This document shows, piece by piece, positions 27,581-37,250 of a stretch of DNA of 64,000 nt (its first letter is position 1; each line of letters opens with the position of its first letter). The notes below the pieces were generated by a model, which was not told where the DNA came from, did not search any database, and was given only the letters and a program-made list of their open reading frames with translations. Source of the DNA: Coprobacter sp. (GTDB lineage Bacteria > Bacteroidota > Bacteroidia > Bacteroidales > UBA11471); NCBI GenBank assembly GCA_017462265.1, contig JAFTRN010000020.1:1-64000 (forward strand), read 5' to 3'. The position numbers were made by a program, and so were the translations under genes.

Positions 27581-30169
27581 ATGAAAAGATCAAGACTTTG
27601 GCTCGCAGTGGTAGGTATTTCTTGTACACTATTTGCTTGTGAACAAGCGAAAATGCCTTTCCAAAATCCCGAATTGACTGCCGAGGAGCGTGCCGACGAC
27701 CTGCTGTCTCGCCTCACGCTCGAAGAAAAAATCGCCCTGATGCAAAACAGTTCTCCGGCGGTAGAGCGTCTCGGTATCCCGGTATATGACTGGTGGAACG
27801 AGGCGTTACACGGTGTGGGACGTGCCGGGCTGGCCACGGTATTCCCCCAATCGATAGGTATGGCGGCCACGTTCGACGACGAAGCCGTGTATAAGACATT
27901 CGACATCGTATCGACCGAGGCGAGGGCCAAGCATCACTATTTCAAGCACAAAGAGACCGGGCTACGATACCAAGGGCTCACCTTCTGGACACCCAACATC
28001 AATATATTCCGCGACCCACGCTGGGGACGCGGCCAAGAGACCTATGGCGAGGATCCCTACCTCACCGGACGTATGGGTGTAGCCGTGGTCAATGGTCTGC
28101 AAGGCGACACCACCGCCCGATACGACAAGCTCCACGCTTGTGCCAAGCACTATGCCGTGCATAGCGGTCCCGAGTGGAACCGCCACTCATTCAATGCCGA
28201 GAAAATATCCCCGCGCGACTTATGGGAAACCTATCTGCCGGCATTCAAGGAATTGGTGCAAGAGGCCGATGTGAAAGAGGTGATGTGTGCATACAATCGT
28301 TATGAGGGGAAACCCTGTTGCGGTAGCGATCAATTGCTGATGCATATCTTACGCGAGGAGTGGGGATATAAAGGCATCGTCGTGTCGGATTGTGGCGCCA
28401 TAGGCGACTTCTACCGAGGAGGCGCCCATGAAACCCACGACAGCAGGGAATCGGCGTCGGCCGATGCCGTACTCACCGGCACCGACCTCGAATGTGGCTC
28501 GGACTACTCGGCACTCGTAAATGCCGCACAGCAAGGTCTCATCTCCGAAACTCAGATAGATATTTCGCTACGACGCTTGTTGATTGCCCGATTTGAACTC
28601 GGTATGTTCGACGACGACAAGTTGGTGGAATGGGCCCAAATACCGCACTCTGTCGTCGATTGTAAAGAACACCGCGACCACGCGTTGGAGATGGCGCGTA
28701 AAAGCATGGTACTCCTCCACAACAAAGGCAATCTGCTCCCGCTCGATAAAAACGGAAGTATAGCCTTAATAGGGCCCAACGCGACCGACTCTACCATGAT
28801 GTGGGGCAACTACAACGGATTCCCCTCGCACACCGAGACCATACTTGCCGGCATACTCGAGAAAGCACCACAGACCTACTATACCCGGGGGTGCGACTGG
28901 GTAGAAGATCGTATTTTCGTCAGTGCTTTCGATCGATGCGCCATTCAAGGTCACACGGGATTTGCCGCCTCTTACTGGGACAATACCGAAATGAGCGGCA
29001 CGCCGATAGCCTCCTCACAGGTAATCGTTCCCCCGCATTTCGACATCAGTAATGCCGACGGGTTCACAATAGGTGTTCCACGCTACAATTTCTCGGCCCG
29101 CTACAATACTACATTCACCTCCGACATCGATGGCGAATACACCTTCACCATATCGGCCGACGACGGATTCCGCATCATCATCGACGGTGATACGATAGCC
29201 AACTTATGGTGGGATGGCCGCGCCTTCGACAACAATGATATACATTTCCCGGTGCGTAAAGGACAGAATTACGATATAACCATAGAGTTTGCCCAGGGAG
29301 GTGGAAACGGCTATATGCGCTTCGATATCGGTAAATACCAAACTGTAGATGCCGACGCCTTGGCTCGAAGCATCAAAGAAGATATTGTAATATTCGCCTG
29401 TGGTATCTCACCCCGCCTCGAAGGTGAGGAGATGCGCGTAAAATACCCCGGTTTCCGTGGTGGCGACCGCGATATCATAGAGCTACCCGAGATACAACAC
29501 AAGGTGATAAAAGCGCTGAAAAAAGCCGGTAAAAAGGTCGTACTCGTACTCAGTTCGGGCAGCGCCATAGGTCTCGAGCGCGAACTGCCCATGGTCGATG
29601 CCATCGTACAAGCCTGGTACCCGGGACAAGCCGGTGGAACGGCTATTGCCGATGTCCTGTTTGGCGATTACAATCCGGCCGGTCGTCTGCCGGTGACGTT
29701 CTATAAGAGCACGGCGCAACTACCCGATTTCGAGAACTACGACATGACAGGACGCACCTATCGCTATATGCGTGAGGCTCCGCTGTTTGCCTTCGGTCAC
29801 GGATTGAGCTATACGACATTCGACTATGGAAAAGCCTCATTGACTCATGATGTAGAGGCCGACAAAGAAAATGCCTTAAACGTAACCCTTACCAACAGCG
29901 GAACACGCGACGGCGATGAAGTGATACAGGTATATGTGCGCTACCTGCAAGACACGGCAGGCCCCACGAAGTCGCTGCGAGCTTTCAAACGGGTACATCT
30001 CAAAGCCGGAGAAACCCGTCAGGTAGAAATCCCCCTGCGTAGCTCTACATTTGAGTTTTTCGACCCGCAAACCAACGTCGTATGGTGCAAACCCGGTAAA
30101 TACGAGATTCTATACGGAGGCTCATCGGCCGATAAAGCGCTGAAATCATTCACTGTCAGCATCAAATAG
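27581..30169 (+). CDS. GH3 beta-glycosidase lipoprotein with PA14 insert (probable beta-xylosidase)
   Basis: 862 residues. Signal MKRSRLWLAVVGISCTLFAC with lipid Cys20. The GH3 N-domain has CAKHYAVHSGPEWNRHSF and nucleophile Asp270 in GIVVSDCGAIGDF; SDCG rather than SDW is frequent in GH3 xylosidases. A PA14 domain (about 440-570; SADDGFRIIIDGD, WWDGRAF) is inserted in the second domain, and a fibronectin III-like domain ends the protein. It likely removes xylose from the ends of oligosaccharides made by the GH10 enzyme in the same operon. Terminated by a strong hairpin. Confidence 0.92.
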   Translation: MKRSRLWLAVVGISCTLFACEQAKMPFQNPELTAEERADDLLSRLTLEEKIALMQNSSPAVERLGIPVYDWWNEALHGVGRAGLATVFPQSIGMAATFDDEAVYKTFDIVSTEARAKHHYFKHKETGLRYQGLTFWTPNINIFRDPRWGRGQETYGEDPYLTGRMGVAVVNGLQGDTTARYDKLHACAKHYAVHSGPEWNRHSFNAEKISPRDLWETYLPAFKELVQEADVKEVMCAYNRYEGKPCCGSDQLLMHILREEWGYKGIVVSDCGAIGDFYRGGAHETHDSRESASADAVLTGTDLECGSDYSALVNAAQQGLISETQIDISLRRLLIARFELGMFDDDKLVEWAQIPHSVVDCKEHRDHALEMARKSMVLLHNKGNLLPLDKNGSIALIGPNATDSTMMWGNYNGFPSHTETILAGILEKAPQTYYTRGCDWVEDRIFVSAFDRCAIQGHTGFAASYWDNTEMSGTPIASSQVIVPPHFDISNADGFTIGVPRYNFSARYNTTFTSDIDGEYTFTISADDGFRIIIDGDTIANLWWDGRAFDNNDIHFPVRKGQNYDITIEFAQGGGNGYMRFDIGKYQTVDADALARSIKEDIVIFACGISPRLEGEEMRVKYPGFRGGDRDIIELPEIQHKVIKALKKAGKKVVLVLSSGSAIGLERELPMVDAIVQAWYPGQAGGTAIADVLFGDYNPAGRLPVTFYKSTAQLPDFENYDMTGRTYRYMREAPLFAFGHGLSYTTFDYGKASLTHDVEADKENALNVTLTNSGTRDGDEVIQVYVRYLQDTAGPTKSLRAFKRVHLKAGETRQVEIPLRSSTFEFFDPQTNVVWCKPGKYEILYGGSSADKALKSFTVSIK

Positions 30170-30191
30170 CTGTTTCGAATTATATACAAGT
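30169..30191. repeat. Partial palindromic repeat, copy D
   Basis: AGCTGTTTCGAATT directly after the GH3 stop matches the left arm of copy B (7561). A second part arm, CGTTTCGAATTTATT, lies at 30297-30311. Confidence 0.45.
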
Positions 30192-30200
30192 CATAAGCCA

Positions 30201-30238
30201 TTTGGGGTGAAATCTTGCGATTTCACCCCAAATTTTTT
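30201..30238 (+). terminator. Intrinsic terminator of the GH10-GH3 operon
   Basis: TTTGGGGTGAAATC (30201-30214) pairs fully with GATTTCACCCCAAA (30219-30232), followed by six T. Confidence 0.93.
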
Positions 30239-30343
30239 CGTAATATCGTCTCTACGTGGTGTCATATATCGTATCGATAAGGCTCATTCCGTGATCGTTT
30301 CGAATTTATTTCTACAATCGGAGCTATTTCCGAAAATCTTTGC

Positions 30344-30351
30344 TATCTTTG
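30344..30351 (+). promoter_or_regulatory. dnaX promoter -7 box
   Basis: TATCTTTG, 30 bases before the dnaX ATG. Confidence 0.7.
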
Positions 30352-30380
30352 CTTTATAAAGATGCAGAATCAAGATTGAT

Positions 30381-32150
30381 ATGGACAATTATATCGTATC
30401 GGCTCGAAAATACCGTCCTACGACTTTCCAATCGGTCGTAGGGCAGAAAGCCCTCGTACAAACCCTGAAAGCGGCCGTGGCAACACGCAAGTTGGCTCAC
30501 GCCTACCTGTTCTGCGGTACTCGCGGAGTAGGTAAGACCACTTGTGCCCGTATTTTTGCCAAAACCATCAATTGTATGCACCCCACTCCCGACGGAGAGG
30601 CTTGCAACGAATGTGAGTCGTGTCGCGCGTTCAACGAGCAGCGTTCGCTCAATATCATGGAGCTCGATGCCGCCTCGAACAACTCTGTCGAGGACATTCG
30701 ACAGCTCATCGACAAGGTGCGTATCCCACCTCAACTGGGGCAATACAAGGTCTATATCATCGACGAGGTACATATGCTCTCTACCGCGGCCTTCAACGCC
30801 TTCCTGAAAACACTCGAAGAGCCACCTCATCATGCCATTTTCATCTTGGCTACCACCGAGAAACACAAGCTCCTACCCACTATTCTGTCGCGTTGCCAGA
30901 TATATGATTTCCAACGTATCACGCTCACCGACATTGCCGAACATCTGCGCTACGTCGCCACCCAAGAGGGTATAGCGGCCGAGGACGAAGCCTTGAATAT
31001 TATTGCCCAAAAGGCCGATGGCGGTATGCGCGACGCGCTCTCTATATTCGACCAAGTGGCCAGTTCATCGGGCGGTAACATCACCTATCAATCGGCCATC
31101 GACAATCTCAATATCCTCGACTATGACTACTACTTCCGTCTCACCGACGCCCTGCTCGGCAACCAAGTGCCACAAGCGCTGATGATATTCGACGAGGTAT
31201 TGCGTGCCGGATTTGCCGCACAGCTATTCATCAATGGGCTGAGCAGTCACTTCCGCGACCTGATGGTGAGTCGCGATGCTGTAACCCGTCCCTTGCTCGA
31301 GGTCGGTGCCGGCATTGCCGAGCGATATGCCGAGCAGTCGGCACGATGCTCCAACGCGTTCCTATACCAAGCCATGGACCTCAGCAATCGTTGCGACCTC
31401 GATTATAGAATCAGCAACAACAAGCGTCTGCTTGTGGAGTTGATGCTCATAAAGATATGCCAACTATCGGCGTCCCCTACGCAACAGTCCCAAGCGGCTC
31501 CATCGATACAACGCATCACCCCTGCCACCACTACGGCAAACCCTACCACAGCGGCGCGGCCGACCGCCGCTAAAACAAATTCGTCGGCTACCTCTACCTA
31601 CACCCCTCCGACCGCTACACCGGCTGTCGCCTCGGAGCCTCGTGTGCGTTTCACACCACCGCCTCCGCCCCCTACAACGCCCTCCACACGCTCCTCGGTT
31701 GCAGATAAGAGTTTCAGTATCAAAAATAGAGGATTTCAAAATGAGATACAGAAATCTGCTCCTGTCAAGACGGTAGCCGTGGAGATGAACGAGCGTTTCA
31801 CCCAAGAGCAGTTAGAATCGGCATGGCTCCAATTCGCCCACAATGTTTCGTCGGAGACATTCCTGTCACAGACCATGCAATCGTGTATGCCTCAGTTGAT
31901 AAACGCGCTCGATTTTGAGGTCGTAGTCGATAACCGCGGACAAGTGGACCGACTCAACGCAAGAGCCACCGACCTATTATCGTTCCTCAGAACGGCATTG
32001 AAAAACTCTCATATAGAGATGTATGTACGCGAAAGCGAAAAACAAGAGCGTCGCCGAGCTTACAGCCCGGGAGAGCGATTTGTATTGATGGCCGAGAAGA
32101 ACCCCGACCTCAATCTCCTCAAAGAGGCCTTCTCCCTCGAACTGGCCTAA
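30381..32150 (+). CDS. dnaX: DNA polymerase III subunit gamma/tau
   Basis: Clamp-loader ATPase of the replicative polymerase. 589 residues: AAA+ domain with Walker A GTRGVGKT (about 45-52), a zinc-binding cluster beginning CMHPTPDGEACNECESC, Walker B YIIDEVHMLS, sensor 1 ATTEKHKLLPTILSRC, a helical collar to about 360, then a long Pro/Thr/Ala-rich linker (about 370-450) and a C-terminal tau-like domain. Alone under its own promoter. Confidence 0.95.
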   Translation: MDNYIVSARKYRPTTFQSVVGQKALVQTLKAAVATRKLAHAYLFCGTRGVGKTTCARIFAKTINCMHPTPDGEACNECESCRAFNEQRSLNIMELDAASNNSVEDIRQLIDKVRIPPQLGQYKVYIIDEVHMLSTAAFNAFLKTLEEPPHHAIFILATTEKHKLLPTILSRCQIYDFQRITLTDIAEHLRYVATQEGIAAEDEALNIIAQKADGGMRDALSIFDQVASSSGGNITYQSAIDNLNILDYDYYFRLTDALLGNQVPQALMIFDEVLRAGFAAQLFINGLSSHFRDLMVSRDAVTRPLLEVGAGIAERYAEQSARCSNAFLYQAMDLSNRCDLDYRISNNKRLLVELMLIKICQLSASPTQQSQAAPSIQRITPATTTANPTTAARPTAAKTNSSATSTYTPPTATPAVASEPRVRFTPPPPPPTTPSTRSSVADKSFSIKNRGFQNEIQKSAPVKTVAVEMNERFTQEQLESAWLQFAHNVSSETFLSQTMQSCMPQLINALDFEVVVDNRGQVDRLNARATDLLSFLRTALKNSHIEMYVRESEKQERRRAYSPGERFVLMAEKNPDLNLLKEAFSLELA

Positions 32151-32562
32151 AAAACAGGTAATAAATGGGGTCTGATACATATCGTTTTAGGTATTTCGTT
32201 ATGCCATCGGTATAAATATTGCTGCCCCGTATAAGCCAGGCCGAAGAGGATTGATTAAATGTCAAATACTCGATAAACAAGAGCAGAGCCGTACTTGTAT
32301 GCGCTATGCCGAGCGTGAAAGTATGTTTAATTTTTGAAGAAAATTCAAAACAGATTCTTACACCCGACAAAAGTCTGCATTATATTTTTATGGAAAGTTC
32401 AATCAAGGCAAGAGATTGTTCGATTATTCCGAATTAGCAAGCGTTAAAATCTGTTTAATATACAAATAAACCGATTAGATGTTCATTTTGTCCGAAAATC
32501 GTTCGGGTTTTATACAATACATTTTAGAATATTCTATATTCGCAGTCGTAAAATCAAGCGCT
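32151..32562. other. Intergenic region between dnaX and the AraC gene
   Basis: No convincing gene. An 83-codon minus-strand frame overlaps the end of dnaX and shows no family features. Copy F of the palindromic repeat lies at 32324-32360. A weak box, TATATTCG, at about 32535 may serve the AraC gene. Confidence 0.45.
32324..32360. repeat. Dispersed palindromic repeat, copy F
   Basis: GTTTAATTTTTGAAGAAAATTCAAAACAGATTCTTA-type sequence with inverted arms, lacking the outer left arm of the consensus copy at 37291. Confidence 0.5.
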
Positions 32563-33486
32563 ATGAACAAAAAGGATATTATCGACATTTCTCTAAGTGA
32601 AGTTGTCAAACGTATAGGCGACAACAACTGTTTTACCTCTTATGAGGGGTGTTTCATTTCCTCACACTACAAACTTACACCCTCGTCTCCCATACTTTTT
32701 GAGTACCCCTGTCGCCTCAATGCGCTGAGCGTGTTCATCTGTGAAAAGGGGCGTATAAAATTCACCGCCAACCTCAAACAGCACACCCTCACCGACAATA
32801 TGATATACATAGGGGCTCCTCATAATCTTATCGAGGTCTTAGTCGAAGAGGAAAGTATTATCCATGCCATAGCCATAGAACAAAAATTTCTACAATTGAT
32901 AGATGGTGAATTGCGTAGGTTGATTCCAATATTTCCCGACGCACTCGAAAAGTCGAGTACCCCCATACCATTACAACCCGAGGAGGTGACCAACTTCTGC
33001 GACCTATTCGTGCGTATTAAAAACGAGATTATCAACATCGACAATAACTCGCCCTATAAGAAAGAGATTTTACACAGCTATGGCAGCGTAGTACTATATA
33101 AAGTATGTAATATACTGCACAGGGAATTACAACGAAATAAGACTAATGTCGCCCCTGCCAACCGCTCACGGAATGAGGAGTATTTTCGCAGTTTCATGCA
33201 GGAAGTGCTACAACACTTTCACGAAGAGCGTTCACTCAAATTTTACGCCTCGAAACTACATATCACCCCTAAATATCTGACGACCATCATCAAGCAGGTA
33301 AGCAACAAAACCGCCTCGGAGTGGATAGACGACTGTGTAATAACGGAGGCCAAAAACCTGCTGAAATATACCGACTTGAGCATACAGCAAGTGGCCTATA
33401 GGCTCAACTTCTCCAACCAATCGTTTTTCGGCACCTATTTCCGCCGCCGCACCGGTATTTCGCCATCGGAATACAAGCAAAGCTGA
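32563..33486 (+). CDS. AraC-family transcriptional regulator
   Basis: 307 residues from the ATG at 32563 (MNKKDIIDISLSEVVKRIG); the longer frame from 32479 adds an unlikely AT-rich lead. An N-terminal cupin-like domain (about 30-140) and a C-terminal double helix-turn-helix (about 205-305) with LHITPKYLTTIIKQVSNKTASEWID and VAYRLNFSNQSFFGTYFRRRTGISPSEY. Target genes are not evident; neighbours are dnaX and the convergent cdd. Confidence 0.85.
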   Translation: MNKKDIIDISLSEVVKRIGDNNCFTSYEGCFISSHYKLTPSSPILFEYPCRLNALSVFICEKGRIKFTANLKQHTLTDNMIYIGAPHNLIEVLVEEESIIHAIAIEQKFLQLIDGELRRLIPIFPDALEKSSTPIPLQPEEVTNFCDLFVRIKNEIINIDNNSPYKKEILHSYGSVVLYKVCNILHRELQRNKTNVAPANRSRNEEYFRSFMQEVLQHFHEERSLKFYASKLHITPKYLTTIIKQVSNKTASEWIDDCVITEAKNLLKYTDLSIQQVAYRLNFSNQSFFGTYFRRRTGISPSEYKQS

Positions 33487-33513
33487 GAGTTTTCGGCTAA
33501 AAGAATTTGCTCC

Positions 33514-33984
33514 CTACAGCGAGAAACTCAACGGCAACAGGTCGCGCGCCGACTCGGCAATATATATTTCATCGCGACCGCACATAAGCACCCGCAATCG
33601 ATTGCCATAACGAGCCTCGGTCTCGCACAACACCTGGCGACACGCTCCGCACGGGGTAAGTGGTGCCACGACCTGCGTACCATCGGCCGTCTCGGCTGCT
33701 AACGCGATAGCCGTGACAGCCTGCTCGGGAGCAGAGGTCCCGGCCGAGAACAGCGCCACACGCTCGGCACACAAGCCTATGGGATAGGAGGCGTTCTCTT
33801 GGTTGGTACCGGTCACAATACGACCGTCGGCAAGCCTCACCGCAGCCCCCACCCTGAAATGGGAATAGGGCGCATAGGCGTTACGCAATATCTCACGGGC
33901 CGTATCGACCAACATTTTTTCCTCTTCGGATAGCTCATCATAGCCACAAATCGTTATCTTTGCCGATAGTTCTTGTTGTCTCAT
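33514..33984 (-). CDS. cdd: Cytidine deaminase
   Basis: Deaminates cytidine and deoxycytidine in pyrimidine salvage. 156 residues with the catalytic zinc motif LCAERVALFSAG (CAE) and PCGACRQVLCE, plus TNQENASYPIGLCAE for substrate binding. Homotetramer-type length. The TATCTTTG box at 34011-34018 gives a leader of about 20 bases. Divergent from the glucosaminidase gene. Confidence 0.93.
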   Translation of the reverse strand: MRQQELSAKITICGYDELSEEEKMLVDTAREILRNAYAPYSHFRVGAAVRLADGRIVTGTNQENASYPIGLCAERVALFSAGTSAPEQAVTAIALAAETADGTQVVAPLTPCGACRQVLCETEARYGNRLRVLMCGRDEIYIAESARDLLPLSFSL

Positions 33985-33995
33985 ACCGAATTATC

Positions 33996-34003
33996 TATTT
34001 TTG
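33996..34003 (+). promoter_or_regulatory. Glucosaminidase gene promoter -7 box
   Basis: TATTTTTG on the plus strand, 59 bases before the ATG. It interleaves with the opposite cdd promoter. Confidence 0.5.
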
Positions 34004-34010
34004 TGGGAAA

Positions 34011-34018
34011 CAAAGATA
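34011..34018 (-). promoter_or_regulatory. cdd promoter -7 box
   Basis: TATCTTTG on the minus strand, 27 bases before the cdd ATG. Confidence 0.65.
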
Positions 34019-34061
34019 ATGATTTTTTGGAGACGATAAGGGTTACACAACAAAACTCTAC

Positions 34062-34964
34062 ATGAAACAACTCTTTTTCATACGCGCCATACATAGGTCG
34101 CTGCTCATAACGACTCTCTTCTTGCTGTCGGCAGGCATCTGCGCGCAGAGCAAGAATCCTATCTACCTCGACTACATACGCAAATACAAGGACATCGCCA
34201 TAGAGCATCAACGCAAATATAAAATCCCGGCCAGCATCACGTTGGCCCAGGGGCTTATAGAGTCGGCTGCCGGGACCAGCGACCTGGCCAAGAAATCGAA
34301 TAACCACTTCGGTATAAAATGCCACAACTCCTGGGAAGGCGACCGAGTGTATCACGATGACGATGAGAAGGGTGAGTGTTTCCGCAAATACAAAAAGCCC
34401 GAAGCCTCTTACGAGGATCACGCCCTGTTCCTCTCCCGAAGTTCACGATACGACCCATTGTTCAAGCTCGATGTATCCGACTATAAGGGGTGGGCGCATG
34501 GGTTGAAACGGTGCGGATACGCCACCGACAAAGCCTATGCCAGCAAATTGATACAGACCATAGAGTTGTATGGACTACACCGCTACGACGGGAAAAATAT
34601 GCCCCGACTACCCAAAGAATATGAATATCACGATGTGCTGTCGCAATGGGGGCTTCCCTATATCGTAGCTCGAGAGGGCGATAAGATAAAACACATCGCG
34701 CGAGAGTTTGATTTGTACCGCTATCAGGTGCGCCGATACAACGACTTTCCCAAAGGCTACACATTGCAAGAGGGCGACATCGTGTACCTCAAAGCCAAAC
34801 ATCGTAAAGCGCGCAAACCTAACAAAATACACACCTTGGAAGCCGGCGAGTCTCTACACGATGTATCGCAAAAATATGGTATAAAATTGAAAAAATTGAT
34901 GCGTCGCAATAACATATCGGGCGAGAATCCCCCTACCGCTGGCATGGAATTGCGTTTGCGATAA
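34062..34964 (+). CDS. Secreted glucosaminidase (peptidoglycan hydrolase) with LysM region
   Basis: 300 residues with a signal anchor or peptide at about 8-30. The glucosaminidase (FlgJ/LytD-type) domain spans about 45-185, with the catalytic-type glutamate in LAQGLIESAAGTSDLAKKSNNHFGIKC. The C-terminal part (about 200-300) carries two LysM-type segments, the second being HTLEAGESLHDVSQKYGIKLKKLMRRNNI. It should cut glycan strands during cell-wall turnover. Alone, convergent with the ParB-like gene. Confidence 0.9.
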   Translation: MKQLFFIRAIHRSLLITTLFLLSAGICAQSKNPIYLDYIRKYKDIAIEHQRKYKIPASITLAQGLIESAAGTSDLAKKSNNHFGIKCHNSWEGDRVYHDDDEKGECFRKYKKPEASYEDHALFLSRSSRYDPLFKLDVSDYKGWAHGLKRCGYATDKAYASKLIQTIELYGLHRYDGKNMPRLPKEYEYHDVLSQWGLPYIVAREGDKIKHIAREFDLYRYQVRRYNDFPKGYTLQEGDIVYLKAKHRKARKPNKIHTLEAGESLHDVSQKYGIKLKKLMRRNNISGENPPTAGMELRLR

Positions 34965-34992
34965 AAAAGAAGCCGGCGATTAATCGTCGGCT
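34965..34992 (-). terminator. Hairpin between convergent genes
   Basis: AGCCGGCGAT (34971-34980) pairs with ATCGTCGGCT (34983-34992). On the minus strand a T-rich run (TTCTTTTTTA) follows, so it terminates the ParB-like operon; it overlaps that gene's stop. Confidence 0.75.
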
Positions 34993-35507
34993 ATACTGAA
35001 ATCTTTGTTGGCAAACAGTTCTGCAATACCGGTTATCTGTTTCAGCCGTAACAATTCATCTTTATCCATACCTATATTCCGTAATATCCAAGCGTCGGAC
35101 ATTCCGGCCTTGGTAAGCTCGGTCACTATCTCACTCATCAGTTCCACATTGTGCGTACCACGAGCGCGATTGTGGCGTATGGTCGAGGCCATACGATTAG
35201 ACATATCCTTGTCGATAACCACGACAGGCAGTAACCCATGTTCTCGTTCGTAAATACGTTTGGAGGTTTTCAATACGGTGTATCGGTGATAACCATCGAC
35301 CAGCTCGTAGAGGTCTTTCTCGGCATCGTAGTAACACACACAAGGCATGGTGTAACCATCTTCCCATATCGAGATTTCGAGGAGTTTCATCTCGGGCGGA
35401 GCCACGAAATTGGGGTTGTAGGCATTGGCCACCACCTTATCTACAGGGATAGCCATTACTTTATATACCGGACTTTTATATCTATCTTCATTATTCATTT
35501 TCGCCAT
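34980..35507 (-). CDS. ParB/sulfiredoxin-fold protein, IbrB-like
   Basis: 175 residues with a ParB/Srx-type nuclease-fold domain: PVDKVVANAYNPNFVAPPEM, then the DGYHR motif at 71-75, and a helical segment IRHNRARGTHNVELMSEIVTELTKAGMSDAWILRNIGMDKDELLRL resembling the ParB HTH. It overlaps the PP-loop gene by 17 bases. The pair corresponds to IbrA/IbrB of E. coli, known there as regulators of immunoglobulin-binding Eib proteins; their chemistry is not settled. The last gene of a three-gene operon. Confidence 0.8.
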   Translation of the reverse strand: MAKMNNEDRYKSPVYKVMAIPVDKVVANAYNPNFVAPPEMKLLEISIWEDGYTMPCVCYYDAEKDLYELVDGYHRYTVLKTSKRIYEREHGLLPVVVIDKDMSNRMASTIRHNRARGTHNVELMSEIVTELTKAGMSDAWILRNIGMDKDELLRLKQITGIAELFANKDFSIADD

Positions 35508-36804
35508 TTAAGTAGCTTTTATATTTACTCATCACTTTTTCACGACGCTCACGATCAGCCTTTGTCGCCGCGAAGCCCATATATTTACAGGTATGGTCGT
35601 TTTTCAAGATGCATATACACATACGCTTGAATGTGGGAATCTCGCGGAACTCTTCGATATCGATATCGTCGAGATACTCCATGCGGACAGGCCTTTTCGA
35701 CGTGCGATATGCCGAGGAGGCCCCGATCTCTATCTTTATACCCATTTTTTGCAACTTCTCGATAGTCTCGTCGGCAAGTACGCCGCCTCGGGTGCGCCAG
35801 AAGTTTATACTTGTACCCAACTTTTCGAGATAACCCTCTTTTATCTCCTTGGGCAGGGTATCCAACAAGAAGTGCATATATCTCTCCCAAGTCATACCCT
35901 TGGGTAACTTCACCGAGTACCAGCCCATCGCCGTGGTATCGCCGTAAATATTGGCAAAGTTCACCCCGTTTACCCGGCTTATCATCTTGCCCCACATCTG
36001 CGGGTCGATAACCCGATAGAGCGAAAGGCTGGACACCGCCGCCGAAATAAAAGGACTTGCCACCCGTTGTTTCTCGAGGGGCACGCCGGCTTGATAGTAG
36101 AGGTCGTAGAGATGATTGTAGGACCAACCGAATTTCCCGTTGGCCACCCATATATCGGTCGTTTTCCAATCGTATATAGGATAGGCGTTATACACGTTAT
36201 CGGCCATTTTGCGAGTCCATTTATAATGTTTGTAGCAACAATAATTTCTATCGCTATGAATCGCCCGCCAACGATTGAAGCTCTCCTGTGTGCGTATGCC
36301 CACAAGACAACAAGTGCGCTTGGCCTGATTATACTCATGCAGCCACTCGGCAAATTTCACCTGGAAATCGTAGTCCCACATATCCTCGTTGTAAAAGGGG
36401 AAATCCTCCTTGGTATATGACGAGCGCGGCATTTTTCGCACCCAAGCCTCTTTCAATTCGTCGTCCCAGGGACGCCAATAACTTTGGTGCATCGAGGTAC
36501 AGGTAGGTACTCTGAACGGCACACACACCCTATACACATCGAATATATCGGTATTCTGTGCCAAAACTTCATCGACATATTTCATCGTAAGGTTGTACTG
36601 CACCTCATAGTCCATGTGAAATACGCCTATACGCCGTTTGAGCTTATTTCTACGTATATAATCTACGCAAAGATTCAACAATACACCACTATCCTTCCCT
36701 CCCGAGAAAGATACGTATATATTGTCGAAGTCGTTAAAAATCTTTTCTATTCGCGCCAATGCCGCCTCATACACGTTCCTGGGCTTTTCCATCGGCTTTG
36801 GCAT
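35491..36804 (-). CDS. PAPS-reductase-like PP-loop protein with DUF3440, IbrA-like
   Basis: 437 residues. PP-loop motif SGGKDSG at 34-40, as in adenylating CysH-like ATPases, then RRIGVFHMDYEVQYN and CCLVGIRTQESFNRW in the N-terminal half, and a C-terminal DUF3440-like part (PKGMTWERYMHFLLDTLPKEIKEGY). It lacks the Cys motif expected of a true PAPS reductase near the C-terminus. Like IbrA it is paired with a ParB-fold partner. A nucleotide-activating role on an unknown substrate is likely. Confidence 0.85.
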   Translation of the reverse strand: MPKPMEKPRNVYEAALARIEKIFNDFDNIYVSFSGGKDSGVLLNLCVDYIRRNKLKRRIGVFHMDYEVQYNLTMKYVDEVLAQNTDIFDVYRVCVPFRVPTCTSMHQSYWRPWDDELKEAWVRKMPRSSYTKEDFPFYNEDMWDYDFQVKFAEWLHEYNQAKRTCCLVGIRTQESFNRWRAIHSDRNYCCYKHYKWTRKMADNVYNAYPIYDWKTTDIWVANGKFGWSYNHLYDLYYQAGVPLEKQRVASPFISAAVSSLSLYRVIDPQMWGKMISRVNGVNFANIYGDTTAMGWYSVKLPKGMTWERYMHFLLDTLPKEIKEGYLEKLGTSINFWRTRGGVLADETIEKLQKMGIKIEIGASSAYRTSKRPVRMEYLDDIDIEEFREIPTFKRMCICILKNDHTCKYMGFAATKADRERREKVMSKYKSYLNGENE

Positions 36805-37195
36805 ATTTCATTTTTATATACAACTTCCACTCTTTTTCCATCGTAAAGCCCTTCTTCACAAAAAGATCGGCATGACGGGCATGAGCAGCCACCAGGATAG
36901 GGCACTCCTTGCCATAGAGCGATTTCACCTCTTTGATAAAGGCTGTCAATAAGTTGTTTTCGTTCTCGGCAGGAACATAATAGTTATTGACATAGATATA
37001 GCCGTTGCGTTGCTCCATAGGGAAGAACGCGATAGCAGTATCGGCCTCTTCATCGATCGCTACAAGCCATTCGTGGCGTTCCGAGGTCTTGAACGCGCTG
37101 TTATTGTTCTGACGTATCACAGTGGCATTCAGTGCCAATGGCGCAATCAAGGCATACAATCGAGGTGTTGTTCCTCCCAATTTCTCTATTTTCAT
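36767..37195 (-). CDS. GNAT-like acetyltransferase
   Basis: 142 residues from the ATG at 37195 (MKIEKLGGTTPRLYALIAPL), which lies after the promoter box at 37251-37258. It has the GNAT-type pattern: EWLVAIDEEADTAIAFFPMEQRNGYIYVNNYYV, then PILVAAHARHADLFVKKGFTMEKEWKLYIKM, the final strands of the fold. It overlaps the PP-loop gene by 38 bases, so the three are tightly coupled. It may modify or act with the IbrA/IbrB-like pair. Confidence 0.65.
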   Translation of the reverse strand: MKIEKLGGTTPRLYALIAPLALNATVIRQNNNSAFKTSERHEWLVAIDEEADTAIAFFPMEQRNGYIYVNNYYVPAENENNLLTAFIKEVKSLYGKECPILVAAHARHADLFVKKGFTMEKEWKLYIKMKYAKADGKAQERV

Positions 37196-37250
37196 ATATA
37201 ATACATTTTGTCGATTACCTGAAAATGGCAATCGGTATTGTCATGAAAGG

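Noticed and set aside
32119-32370. 83-codon minus-strand frame after dnaX
   Set aside because: Overlaps the end of dnaX and includes a palindromic repeat; no promoter or family feature.
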